A stretch of 18,400 nt of DNA from CAYSCZ01 sp964429655 (GTDB taxonomy: Bacteria; Bacteroidota; Bacteroidia; Cytophagales; Cyclobacteriaceae), in assembly GCA_964429655.1 (NCBI GenBank), contig CAYSCZ010000061.1, forward strand, positions 1 through 18,400, given 5' to 3'. This document shows, piece by piece, positions 6,988-15,658 of the stretch (within the stretch, counting starts at the first letter, position 1; every line of letters starts with the position of its first letter). Below the pieces are notes generated by a model. The model worked only from the letters and a program-made list of their open reading frames with translations, was not told the DNA's origin and ran no database searches. The position numbers and the translations under genes were made by a program.

Positions 6988-8297
6988 GACTTTTTAAATA
7001 GCGTTGGAAGCGTAAGAATACCCGTTCTTTTATAGGCATAAACTGTTTTTAGTACATTTTCAATTATAACTACTACTGCTGTTGTTATGGCTGCACCCAG
7101 GTAACCAAAATTAAGTATAAGCACATAATTTAACATTATATTTACAACAGTCGCAATGGCTAAGATTATACCTACATACTTTTCATAGCCACACATTGAG
7201 AGTACTATAGCTGAACAACCAGTCGAGACGTTAACAAACTGACCAACTGCCAATATGAGCAACGCTGGAAATACCTGGGTAAATTCATTGCCCCAGAAGC
7301 TTAAAATATATTCTCCAAATATATAAAATCCCAAAAGCGACAATGAGGCAACGACTACCAAAGCGAAAGATACCTGCCCAACCAATTTTTTTAATGGTTC
7401 TATCTCCCGGTTATTATAAAGTACGGCAACTTTAGGTGATATTGCTGAATTGCTTATATGTAGAAAAATACTAATGAACATAGCTAAACGGGCCGCCACA
7501 CTGTAGAACCCAACTTCTGCACTATCTCGAAAGATTCCGATCATAAAAATATCGATACTGGACATTATCATAAATCCTGTTGATGCAATAAACAATGGAA
7601 AAGCACTTGGAAGCATTGTAACTATAATATTTCTTCTTTTTGGTTTTACCGGTATCAATAGCTTCCAATAGATTTCTATGATCAAAAATACCAAAAACCT
7701 TGAAGCGGTGTAGATAATGGCGATTGTGCGGGTATCAATAGACCGGGATGAAACATAGTAAAAAGAAAGGATCATCAGAATAATAAAAATGCTTAATGAT
7801 TCTTCCAATAAATTGCCTTGCCAGGTTTTACTGATGCCTTTCAGTGATGCCACCCTGACCCTTGATAATGCCAACGGAATGAACCCCAATAAAAAAATAA
7901 GTAATGGAATTTTAAGTTCTTGATTTTGAAATACTTTTATGGATAAAAAATCTATGCCCAGGAATAAAACCAAAACCAATGTGAGAGAGACAATAAACAC
8001 AAAGACCATTGAGCTATGTACTACATGTCCTAACGATTGGTAATCTTTAGAAAAGTAAGCGACAGAAGTTTTTTTGATGATCACACTGGGTAAGCCAAAC
8101 ATTGATAGTATCAAGAGTACGGCAAGTATTTTTATGCTTAAGTCAATGATCCCTAATCCTTCAGGGCCAAGCATTCTTCCTATAATCACACTCACAATAA
8201 TCGTGGAGATGCCGCCTAAGATTTTTACAATGGCAGTAGATACAGATTTTGAGAAAACAGCCCTGGTATTCGGGTCAAGTGTTTTTGAAAATTGCAC
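6984..8297 (-). CDS. Wzx-like oligosaccharide flippase (MOP superfamily)
   Basis: This 437-residue protein has about 12-14 hydrophobic helices spread over its whole length. The N-terminus has the family pattern of a short basic leader, a long first helix and a GRMLGPEGLGIIDL loop (40-53), seen in Wzx/RfbX exporters. It should flip undecaprenyl-diphosphate-linked repeat units from the cytoplasmic to the periplasmic face of the inner membrane for Wzy. The start is a GTG (8297-8295). No in-frame ATG lies nearby, and the family alignment supports beginning close to here. It follows the sulfotransferase gene by 14 bases and overlaps the next gene by 4. Confidence 0.9.
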   Translation of the reverse strand: MQFSKTLDPNTRAVFSKSVSTAIVKILGGISTIIVSVIIGRMLGPEGLGIIDLSIKILAVLLILSMFGLPSVIIKKTSVAYFSKDYQSLGHVVHSSMVFVFIVSLTLVLVLFLGIDFLSIKVFQNQELKIPLLIFLLGFIPLALSRVRVASLKGISKTWQGNLLEESLSIFIILMILSFYYVSSRSIDTRTIAIIYTASRFLVFLIIEIYWKLLIPVKPKRRNIIVTMLPSAFPLFIASTGFMIMSSIDIFMIGIFRDSAEVGFYSVAARLAMFISIFLHISNSAISPKVAVLYNNREIEPLKKLVGQVSFALVVVASLSLLGFYIFGEYILSFWGNEFTQVFPALLILAVGQFVNVSTGCSAIVLSMCGYEKYVGIILAIATVVNIMLNYVLILNFGYLGAAITTAVVVIIENVLKTVYAYKRTGILTLPTLFKKS

Positions 8298-8311
8298 GTC
8301 TGGTGTATAAT

Positions 8312-9184
8312 CTATTCAAGGGTAAATTCATCCAGCTGGATATCGTTATCATTCAATATTTGTTCAATCCTACCTACTTCTGAACTTTTTAAGTAGTTCT
8401 TCCAGTCACCAACCGCTCCACTTCTGATGAAGGATCCTGTAAATTGGTTGCTTTCGGATACTATAGCACCTCCAATTTCTTTTTCATGCATCTTTACATT
8501 TTTAATAGAGCTGGCAGTAATGGATGAATTGATTGACGCATAATCAACCTCAATCCCCAAAAAGTCAAGAATTTTTTCGAAACTTTTTATTGGGTTAATA
8601 ATCAGATCTTCATAATGAATGATTAGTACTTTATCAGGATAGGACTTAATTAAACTTTTTTGATAATTTGTTAACGCTATGTAGGGATAGATTTCATTCT
8701 TGATGGTTTTAACAAGACTATTTTTCTTTCCTCTTTTCAAATAATTGTAGTGATGAATAGATACAATGTAATCCAGTGGGTTTCTATCTAGTGAAATATT
8801 TTTTTTCCAATAATTCCCTTTTATCGGGATATGGGTGCTCAAAAACCTTGAATAGGGTAAATTATTCTTGACAATATCATTCTTTTTATCGTAGAAGGAA
8901 GTCAAGCTTGATTTTTTAACGGTGTTTTCTATACTGTGTATAAAAAACTGATGGTACATCTCCGTGTAATTAATATTTTCTGTTCTTCCCTCAAAAAGCC
9001 TGTTCAGATAGTTCGCCAGGAACGTAAGCAGATAGGTAGTACCACTTTTTTGTATGGTGAAAATCCACGCGCTGTCCTCAGATTGACTAATTAGTAGATT
9101 TTCCAGGAGCCGATCCCGTTCATTAACAATTCTTTTGATTTCTTTTCCAACAATTGGAACGTTAAATAATAATTTTTTTATCAA
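8312..9184 (-). CDS. PAPS-dependent sulfotransferase
   Basis: This 290-residue cytoplasmic enzyme of the Sulfotransfer_1 type carries a full motif set. They are the 5'-phosphosulfate loop IQKSGTTYL (44-52), STHIP with the probable catalytic base His118 (116-120), the 3'-phosphate-binding LDRNPLDYIVS (132-142), YEDL (191-194), and the C-terminal IRSGAVGDWKN (253-263), equivalent to the RKGxxGDWKN PAPS signature. It should transfer sulfate from PAPS to a hydroxyl or amino group. The operon suggests a sugar of the lipid-linked glycan as acceptor, but the acceptor cannot be read from sequence and a sialic acid, its neighbour or an unrelated molecule are all possible. The start is TTG, sharing bases with the neuC stop (TTGA, 9184-9181). 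The next in-frame Met is too far in, after the phosphosulfate loop. Confidence 0.9.
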   Translation of the reverse strand: MIKKLLFNVPIVGKEIKRIVNERDRLLENLLISQSEDSAWIFTIQKSGTTYLLTFLANYLNRLFEGRTENINYTEMYHQFFIHSIENTVKKSSLTSFYDKKNDIVKNNLPYSRFLSTHIPIKGNYWKKNISLDRNPLDYIVSIHHYNYLKRGKKNSLVKTIKNEIYPYIALTNYQKSLIKSYPDKVLIIHYEDLIINPIKSFEKILDFLGIEVDYASINSSITASSIKNVKMHEKEIGGAIVSESNQFTGSFIRSGAVGDWKNYLKSSEVGRIEQILNDNDIQLDEFTLE

Positions 9185-10317
9185 TTGCTGTGATTTGCCA
9201 GATCTAAAAATTGCTTTTGCTTATTTCGTTTCCAAAAGGTTGAATCTGAGATGATTTTAAAAAACCTCTTATTACTACTACCATCGCCAAATAGCTTCAC
9301 TTTATCAGGTTTTAGGTTTTTGACTTTCTCAATACCATCTAATATTGATTGAAAATCGTTCTTTACATTGACAATGTCTTCATTAAGGACTCTGTTCACT
9401 TGTCGGGTGCCAATATTGATTGTCGGGATGCCATAGTAAGGTGCCTCCCTCACACCAGCACTACTATTACCTAAAATGAAATCTGCGTTTTTTAACAAGA
9501 CAAGAAAATATTCAAACCGGATGGAAGGAAACATTCTAATGGTTGTGAGCCCTTCAAATACTTGATACTCCTCAATTATTGATGATGAACCCAGATCATT
9601 ATTAGGATAGATTACCACAAAATTACACTTGGAGTGAATAACTGCATTAACCAGTTCACCTGCCTGATGGCTTACCTGATCAAACTCTGTGGTTACCGGA
9701 TGAAACATTAGAATAGCATAATTTTCAAAACATATTTCATAGTATCGTTTCACTTCACTTAATGTAGGTAGATTATTTGAAAACATCAGATCGATATCAG
9801 GGCTTCCAATCTCAAAGATGACCTCCCGGTCTTCACCCATCTGGATAAGTCGCTCTTTTGCTTTTCCATTAGAGACGAAATGGAAATGACATAGCTTACT
9901 GATTGAATGTCTGATTAACTCATCAATGGTACCGGAAACTTCACCACCCTCTATATGCGCCACATAGATATTGTTTAATGAGCCTACGATTGCTCCAGCT
10001 AATGCTTCCGCACGGTCTCCATGGACAACAATTAAGTCTGGTTTTATCTCCCGGCAATAATAGGAGAAACCTTCCACAGTCTTGGCCAATACTACATCCA
10101 TGGTATCTTCGGACACCTGATTGATATGTTTAAAAATATTAGGATAACCGCATTTTTCTATTTCTATAACCGTACTTCCATATTTTGAAAGAGTATGCAT
10201 GCCGGTAGCAAAAATATGAACCTCAAAGTGATCGGACTGATTAATGATTTCAATCAATGATTTTAATTTACCAAAATCAGCTCTGGTGCCGGATAGAAAT
10301 ACAATTTTTCGCCTCAT
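9181..10317 (-). CDS. neuC: UDP-N-acetylglucosamine 2-epimerase (hydrolysing), NeuC
   Basis: This 378-residue enzyme converts UDP-GlcNAc to ManNAc and UDP, the first committed step of sialic acid synthesis in bacteria. NeuC-type motifs are GTRADFGKLKSLI (10-22, the nucleotide-binding start that separates hydrolysing NeuC/SiaA enzymes from WecB), VVHGDRAEAL (97-106), HIEGGEVSGTIDE (121-133), FHPVTTE (205-211) and GNSSAGVRE (283-291). It has the usual length for the family. Its ATG overlaps the neuB stop by 4 bases, so the two are probably translationally coupled. No dehydratase, aminotransferase or N-acetyltransferase gene of the legionaminic or pseudaminic type lies in the cluster, which favours Neu5Ac as the product. 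Confidence 0.94.
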   Translation of the reverse strand: MRRKIVFLSGTRADFGKLKSLIEIINQSDHFEVHIFATGMHTLSKYGSTVIEIEKCGYPNIFKHINQVSEDTMDVVLAKTVEGFSYYCREIKPDLIVVHGDRAEALAGAIVGSLNNIYVAHIEGGEVSGTIDELIRHSISKLCHFHFVSNGKAKERLIQMGEDREVIFEIGSPDIDLMFSNNLPTLSEVKRYYEICFENYAILMFHPVTTEFDQVSHQAGELVNAVIHSKCNFVVIYPNNDLGSSSIIEEYQVFEGLTTIRMFPSIRFEYFLVLLKNADFILGNSSAGVREAPYYGIPTINIGTRQVNRVLNEDIVNVKNDFQSILDGIEKVKNLKPDKVKLFGDGSSNKRFFKIISDSTFWKRNKQKQFLDLANHSN

Positions 10318-11357
10318 TCCACATCACTTTTTTTCAATAAGACATTCTCCGGGATGTGTGTCTTTGCTCTTTTACCCAATAATGATTCGTAACTTGATGC
10401 TTTAAAATCCCCAATACCCGGCCGCCTGACCCATAAATTGTGTCGGGAAAAAATTTCACCTTTATTGATTGCACAGGTAGTACAAACCGAAGCAAATGCA
10501 AAGTCAATGGTTACCTGCTCCTCTTTAGCAGGCCCTTTTTTTCCGCCCCTCTGCTGATACAATATTTTAGAGCCTTCGATCAATTCTATGCAAGCTTTCT
10601 TATCCATAGAACAGATGATATCTGGCCCCTCTCGGTCCATGGAGTCAGTGAAGTGGCGTTCCAATACGGATGCCCCCAATGCAACTGCACCAAAGCAGGC
10701 ATGATTTGAGGTTGTGTGGTCTGAAAGACCTATAACTGCATCTGGGAAAGTTTGTATCATCTCACTTAATGCACCAAGTCTTACCAGATGGTTGGGTGTA
10801 GGATAGAGGTTGGTAGTATGCAGCAACGCATAATCAATAGAGAATTTATTAAGAATTTTTACAGATACTTTTATTGAGTCAATAGTATTCATGCCTGTAC
10901 TCATGATCACCGGCTTTCCAAATCGAGCTATTTTTTCAATTAAGGGCAAATTATTACACTCACCCGATCCAATTTTTATAGCCGGGATATCAAACTTTAT
11001 TAATCTTTCCAATGCAGCACCGGAAAAAGGGGTGCTTATAAAAATCATCCCTTTTTCCGTCACATATTGCATCAGTTCATATTCATCGGCTTCAGATAAT
11101 GCACATTCCTGCATGATGGCGTATATGGACTTATCAGCGTTGCCGGGCTTGATTTTTTTCGCCTCTTCGGTCATCTCATCTTCAACAATATGGGTCTGAT
11201 GTTTTATTACCTCCACACCAGCGGCATGTGCAGCATCCACCATTTCTTTTGCAATGGAAAGATTACCATTATGATTGATCCCAATTTCAGCGATTACAAG
11301 CGGCTCATTGTCATAGCCTATTTTTCTACCTTGGATTTGTATGCTGGGACTATTCAT
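10314..11357 (-). CDS. neuB: N-acetylneuraminate synthase NeuB
   Basis: This 347-residue enzyme condenses ManNAc with phosphoenolpyruvate to N-acetylneuraminate. It has a TIM-barrel domain, with EIGINHNGN (24-32), KIGSGECNN (128-136) and STGMNT (153-158), and metal ligands expected at His214 in LSDHT and His235 in ERHFTD. A C-terminal SAF (antifreeze-like) domain follows (about 285-345), in which RRPG (311-314) supplies the arginine that reaches into the partner's active site in the known dimer. The sequence matches recalled enterobacterial NeuB closely (SGECNN, GPDIICSM, DFAFAS), more than PseI or LegI types. Its ATG lies 8 bases inside the end of neuA. Confidence 0.95.
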   Translation of the reverse strand: MNSPSIQIQGRKIGYDNEPLVIAEIGINHNGNLSIAKEMVDAAHAAGVEVIKHQTHIVEDEMTEEAKKIKPGNADKSIYAIMQECALSEADEYELMQYVTEKGMIFISTPFSGAALERLIKFDIPAIKIGSGECNNLPLIEKIARFGKPVIMSTGMNTIDSIKVSVKILNKFSIDYALLHTTNLYPTPNHLVRLGALSEMIQTFPDAVIGLSDHTTSNHACFGAVALGASVLERHFTDSMDREGPDIICSMDKKACIELIEGSKILYQQRGGKKGPAKEEQVTIDFAFASVCTTCAINKGEIFSRHNLWVRRPGIGDFKASSYESLLGKRAKTHIPENVLLKKSDVE

Positions 11358-12051
11358 TTTTTAAAAACAATGCTTTGTACTGGTTAAAAATAACTTCACC
11401 CAACTTTAAATCTCCGTGGGTATCAATATCAACCATTCCGTAAATATCTGCCTGAATAATGGGTAAGGAATCTTCGGAAAATACCCGCTCATGATTTAAT
11501 ATAAATTCTGGTTTGGTAACATAAATCGACCCATTTTCAAAATAAGTTGTGGTTAATTCCTGAGACGTTTGTTCTGGTTTATAGGTAAGGGTTTTAAAAG
11601 TGTTGTTTACAATTGTGCCAATTTTTTTTCGGTTGACACAAACAGTTAAAGCAGAATCATATACTTTATAATTTTTTTCAAACTGATTAATGGCATCAGC
11701 GATCTGCTGTAATGACCGAAGGGGTTGTGTTGGTTGAAGGGTTATTAGCCCCCTTAAGTTTTTTAATTCATCAGTCTTGAATGATTCCAGTAGATGCCTG
11801 GCAGTAGCTCCAATAGTAGTTTTATCTCCTGCAAGTTCTGCAGGTCTTCTTATAGTTGCTGATCCAAAACCTTGAGATATCTGCAATATTTGCTCATCGT
11901 CAGAGGAAACGATTACTTTGTCAATGTTACCGCTTCTTTGAGCAATATCTATGCTGTAATAGATCAGTGGGCGTCCACAAAAGGTGATAATGTTTTTCTT
12001 AGGAAGCCTCTTTGAGTCACCCCGTGCCGGTATCCATGCTATATATTTCAA
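11350..12051 (-). CDS. neuA: CMP-sialic acid synthetase (N-acylneuraminate cytidylyltransferase) NeuA
   Basis: This 233-residue enzyme activates Neu5Ac with CTP to CMP-Neu5Ac, the donor for the sialyltransferase in this operon. Motifs are the CTP-binding IPARGDSKRLPKKN (7-20), SSDDE (49-53), LQPTQPLR (105-112), SQELTTTYFENGSIYV (163-178) and VDIDTHGDL (207-215), whose aspartates hold the catalytic Mg. It is the compact single-domain form, without the extra esterase domain of E. coli NeuA. It is the first gene of the leftward operon. A 219-base divergent spacer separates it from the Wzi-family gene. Confidence 0.95.
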   Translation of the reverse strand: MKYIAWIPARGDSKRLPKKNIITFCGRPLIYYSIDIAQRSGNIDKVIVSSDDEQILQISQGFGSATIRRPAELAGDKTTIGATARHLLESFKTDELKNLRGLITLQPTQPLRSLQQIADAINQFEKNYKVYDSALTVCVNRKKIGTIVNNTFKTLTYKPEQTSQELTTTYFENGSIYVTKPEFILNHERVFSEDSLPIIQADIYGMVDIDTHGDLKLGEVIFNQYKALFLKNE

Positions 12052-12270
12052 AGTACTTTTAAGTTTTACGACCGCCTCAGGAATAAAAATTTTATCAATA
12101 CCCTTTGGAGATGTCTTTATGAGTGTAAAATAATAATCTTTAATTGTAACTAAATAAATTATATTATATTCAAAAAAATACTGTTGAAGTTTTGGTTAAG
12201 AAATACAAAGTTAAACTTCATACACCAATAGTTGCATTTGAATCATAACATTTACGACATTTTTAAATTA
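12052..12270. promoter_or_regulatory. Divergent spacer between neuA and the Wzi-family gene
   Basis: This 219-base, very AT-rich spacer must hold the promoter of the eight-gene sialic acid operon and probably that of the Wzi-family gene. On the minus strand TAACTTTG (12213-12206) fits the Bacteroidota -7 consensus TAnnTTTG exactly, but no well-spaced -33 TTTG precedes it. The densest AT stretch is at about 12125-12180. No clear operator palindrome or riboswitch was seen. Confidence 0.4.
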
Positions 12271-13803
12271 ATGAAAGCCAACGCCCTGGCATCTAAGTTG
12301 ATATTGATTATTTTAGTTACGTTCAATTGCATAGAGTTATTTTCTCAACTTCCTTCAGATTCAGCAACTTTCTATTTTTCGACCGTTGGTAATGTCTCTT
12401 CAAAAAAATTTCAACCTTTCTATCATGTATTTAACCAACATGGAACAATTAACGATGAACAGGGGAATGTATTAATTGACCTTGGCATCGATTACCGTAA
12501 AAGGTTTGGAGAAATAGAATTGAATATTGGTATAGAAGGAGTAGGTGATATATACCATAAAGAATTATTAACACAACAATATTATCTAGATCTATCATTT
12601 AAAAAGTTTCATTTTTTAGCAGGGGCTAAAAAGCAATATTCATCTCATCAGGAGTTTTCTGGTTCAACCTGGGGTGTGTCAGATAATGCACGTCCCATCC
12701 CCGGCTTAAATTTTTATTCGGACTTTATTGATGTACCATTAACGAGTAGTTTTTTATCATTCCGGGGCGGTATCAGCCACAGTTGGCTTAGCGAGGAGCG
12801 CTTTGTGAAAAATGCTTGGCTTCATGGAAAATTTCTTCAGGCACGTATAGGCAGAAAAAATGCTTTAGTTAAATTTTTTGGTGCTTTCAGACACTATGTA
12901 ATATGGAGTGGCGTACATCCTGATCCTGATTTCGGGGATCAACCCTCTGGATTTAATGATTTCATAAGAGTTTTTCTGGGTCAGGGTGGAGAAGAAAGTG
13001 CTAGCCTTAACCCGGGTGATATTAATAATGCGCTGGGAAGTCATAGCGGGTTTTTTGATTGGGATCTTGAAATATCACTTAAGGATTATTATCTGAGGAC
13101 AAGCTTGGAGCTACCCTTCGAAGACAACAAGAGCCTTAAAAAAGATAATTTTTATTCACTCGATGATTACAACCTGACATTTTCCTGGTCATCCAAAGTA
13201 GGTCGATGGTTTTCCAACCTCTCTTTTTCAATTATTAACACCAAAGAACAAGGTGGGGCAGGCTTGCCTGACCCAGCCGGGGATATAATAACCATTGAAG
13301 ATAACTTCGGTAACGAATTTGGTGGCAGGGATGATTACTATAATAACTTTTTCTATAGAAGTGGATGGTCATATCGTGGGTATAGTATCGGCAATCCATT
13401 GTTATTGACCAGAGATAGGTTTTCGAAATTTTCTGATGCAGCACTTCCCAACGATGTTTTTTTTGTGAATAATAGATTAGCGGCTTATACAATCGGTCTC
13501 GGTGGGAACACATCTCTATTTCAATATAAGCTAACAGGGACCTACACAAAAAACTTCGGCACTTATGCTGGTTTGTACGAAGGGCGTTTCAATTGGGATG
13601 GAATAATTGATGATCCAAACTTTGATTATTTTTTCCTGCCACCTCAAAAACAATTTTATTTATTATTTGACACAGAAATATACCCTTTTCAAAAAAACGA
13701 ATGGAGTTTCGGCCTTTCAATGGCCTATGACTTTGGAGATATGTATCATGTGTTTGGTGCTGGTTTTTCAATAAACTACCAACTAACCATGCTTGGTTAT
13801 TAA
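12271..13803 (+). CDS. Capsule assembly Wzi family outer-membrane protein
   Basis: This 510-residue protein starts at the ATG at 12271, which places a normal signal peptide (1-25, basic start, LILIILVTF core, cleavage near FS/Q) at the N-terminus. An upstream in-frame TTG at 12232 would add 13 polar residues and is less likely. The body is rich in alternating aromatic beta-strands, as in an outer-membrane barrel. It has the recognisable Bacteroidota Wzi-family block NARPIPGLNFYSDFIDVPL (139-157), then GGISHSWLSEERFVKNAWLH. Wzi helps capsule polymer attach or assemble at the cell surface, which fits the adjacent biosynthesis operon. It is divergent from neuA and convergent with the SLC13 gene, whose stop lies 4 bases away. 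Confidence 0.88.
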   Translation: MKANALASKLILIILVTFNCIELFSQLPSDSATFYFSTVGNVSSKKFQPFYHVFNQHGTINDEQGNVLIDLGIDYRKRFGEIELNIGIEGVGDIYHKELLTQQYYLDLSFKKFHFLAGAKKQYSSHQEFSGSTWGVSDNARPIPGLNFYSDFIDVPLTSSFLSFRGGISHSWLSEERFVKNAWLHGKFLQARIGRKNALVKFFGAFRHYVIWSGVHPDPDFGDQPSGFNDFIRVFLGQGGEESASLNPGDINNALGSHSGFFDWDLEISLKDYYLRTSLELPFEDNKSLKKDNFYSLDDYNLTFSWSSKVGRWFSNLSFSIINTKEQGGAGLPDPAGDIITIEDNFGNEFGGRDDYYNNFFYRSGWSYRGYSIGNPLLLTRDRFSKFSDAALPNDVFFVNNRLAAYTIGLGGNTSLFQYKLTGTYTKNFGTYAGLYEGRFNWDGIIDDPNFDYFFLPPQKQFYLLFDTEIYPFQKNEWSFGLSMAYDFGDMYHVFGAGFSINYQLTMLGY

Positions 13804-13807
13804 TAAC

Positions 13808-15604
13808 TTAGAAAGGATAAATTATTGGTATGAATATGGTTGCAATGATCCAAAATAGTATGTTCAGCGCAAATCCTACCTTGAAAAAATCCCTGAACTT
13901 GTACCTGCCTGCAGTATAGACCATGGTATTGGTTTGATAACCGATGGGTGTCATAAAACTTGCTGAGGCGGCCAGCATAACAGCTATTAAAAAAGGGTAG
14001 GGGCTCAGGTCTAATTTATCGGCGGTATTTATTGCTATCGGAGCAATAAGGGCAGCTGTAGCATTATTCGACATGATCTCAGTTAGTAAAGAGGTTATGA
14101 TATACATGCCGGAAAGTATCGCTATAGGCCCATACAGGCCGAGTTTATTGATCAGAATATCAGATAGTATGTTGGTTAATCCACTGTTTTCCATTGCCAC
14201 GCCGAGGCTTAATGCGCCCGCAAGGAGAAATATGATCCTCCATTCAATGGAGTTATATACCTCTTTCATGTTGAGTACCCTGGTAAGTACTAATATTAAA
14301 GTTCCCAGTACGGTCCCTACAACAATTGGTAAAATATTCAATGCGGCTAATAGAATGATACCAGCAAGTACAGATATTACAGCGGTAAATTTCTTTTTAT
14401 TGAAATCTATGATTCCTTCCTCGGATAGAACAATAAATGGGCTTGAATCAGACATCTCTTGTCGCTTAAGATTATTGAGCCTGTGTGATTTCACTTCTGT
14501 CAGTATTATATCGCCTGCCCGAAGCTTAACTTCATTGAGTTGTTCATTGACCACCTCATCCCGATGAAGTATGGCTAATGGAGCAGCCCGGTATCTATTC
14601 CGGAAGTCCAGCTCCCTAAGGTTTTTACCCTCAAATTCAGATCCTGTTTTGATGATCAATTCCAAAATAGAGGTGTCTCCTCGTAATATAGCACCTTCAC
14701 CAATCCTGACGGCTGAGGTGTTGAAGCTTACTTTTAACCGGTCTTTTAGTACTTTAAGTTTTTCTACATCAACTCGAATTTTTAAAGCATCACCAGCTTT
14801 TATTATAAAATCGCCCGGAGGTAAAAGAAATGAGGAGCCATTGCGGCGTACTTCTATGATTTCAATGTCAAGATCTTTCACCATTACCGAGTTCATGATT
14901 TTCTGACCTACAAATTCGGAATTCTCCATTATAGTTATCTCAGTCAGGTAATTCCTAATGCTGAATTTATCCTTTAAATCCTGATCACTATACCGGTCAG
15001 GCAATAATCTCTTACCAAAGAAGAAAATATAAATTGCTCCAACGAATAAAAACATTAATCCAATAGGCGTGGATATAAATATAGGAAAAGCATTTAATCC
15101 CCTTTCTTCGGCGATTCCACTTACTAAAATATTCGTTGATGTTCCGATCAAAGTACAAGTGCCTCCCATTATTGAGGCGTATGAAAGCGGTATCAGCAGT
15201 TTGGAAGGATTAATATTAGATAGTGTGCCAATGGTAATCATAAGTGGTATAAACATGGCAACAACCGGCGTATTATTGATAAAAGCGGAGGTTATGCCAA
15301 CAAAAAAAATGGTCAAAAGAAGGCCAAGATTGAAATTTCGTTTATAAATAGCGCTCAGCTCAGGACCAATACGCTGTAAAGCGCCTGTTCTTAACAATGC
15401 ATAGCTAAGAACAAACATAAAAGCCACAGTAATCACCGCAGGGTTGCTAAATCCCTGTAAACCTTCTTTAGGGGATATTACACCGGTAATTATTAAAGAT
15501 GTCATGATTAACAAGGCTACGAGGTCTACGGAAAGCCATTCAGTGGCAAAAAAGAAAATAGCCAAAAAAATGATGATCAGAACAATTACTGCTTCTATAC
15601 CCAT
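13808..15604 (-). CDS. SLC13/DASS-type anion permease with two RCK_C (TrkA-C) domains
   Basis: This protein has about 598 residues from the ATG at 15604. A TTG at 15625 would add only seven residues before the first helix. Two membrane halves carry the paired family loops: NNTPVVAMFIPL and GGTCTLIGTSTNILV in the first, NNATAALIAPIA and TPIGYQTNTMVYTAG in the second. Between them lie two cytoplasmic RCK_C-like domains (roughly residues 210-390). This layout is known from bacterial and algal sodium/anion symporters, including sulfate transporters of the SAC1/SLT type. Substrates in the family include sulfate and dicarboxylates and cannot be settled here. Sulfate would suit the nearby sulfotransferase, but the genes are in separate transcription units. 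The small barrel-protein gene lies just upstream on the same strand. Confidence 0.88.
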   Translation of the reverse strand: MGIEAVIVLIIIFLAIFFFATEWLSVDLVALLIMTSLIITGVISPKEGLQGFSNPAVITVAFMFVLSYALLRTGALQRIGPELSAIYKRNFNLGLLLTIFFVGITSAFINNTPVVAMFIPLMITIGTLSNINPSKLLIPLSYASIMGGTCTLIGTSTNILVSGIAEERGLNAFPIFISTPIGLMFLFVGAIYIFFFGKRLLPDRYSDQDLKDKFSIRNYLTEITIMENSEFVGQKIMNSVMVKDLDIEIIEVRRNGSSFLLPPGDFIIKAGDALKIRVDVEKLKVLKDRLKVSFNTSAVRIGEGAILRGDTSILELIIKTGSEFEGKNLRELDFRNRYRAAPLAILHRDEVVNEQLNEVKLRAGDIILTEVKSHRLNNLKRQEMSDSSPFIVLSEEGIIDFNKKKFTAVISVLAGIILLAALNILPIVVGTVLGTLILVLTRVLNMKEVYNSIEWRIIFLLAGALSLGVAMENSGLTNILSDILINKLGLYGPIAILSGMYIITSLLTEIMSNNATAALIAPIAINTADKLDLSPYPFLIAVMLAASASFMTPIGYQTNTMVYTAGRYKFRDFFKVGFALNILFWIIATIFIPIIYPF

Positions 15605-15658
15605 AAAAAATAAAATGTGGTGCAATAATAAGAAGATAAATTCTAGTTAGATAAGAAA

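Noticed and set aside
9181..12051. Legionaminic or pseudaminic acid pathway instead of sialic acid
   Set aside because: The cluster lacks the dehydratase, aminotransferase and N-acetyltransferase those pathways need. NeuC starts with GTRADFGKLK, and NeuB has the SGECNN and GPDI patterns of sialic acid synthases. Genes elsewhere could change this view, but nothing here supports it.
13796..13807. Twelve-base perfect palindrome GTTATTAATAAC as a convergent terminator or binding site
   Set aside because: It is all AT apart from the end bases, overlaps the stop codon region of the Wzi-family gene, has no loop space and no adjoining T run. It is expected by chance in DNA this AT-rich.
14073..15650. 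Long plus-strand open frames opposite the SLC13 permease gene
   Set aside because: They are antisense shadows of a clear membrane-protein gene, with no domain signatures or starts of their own.
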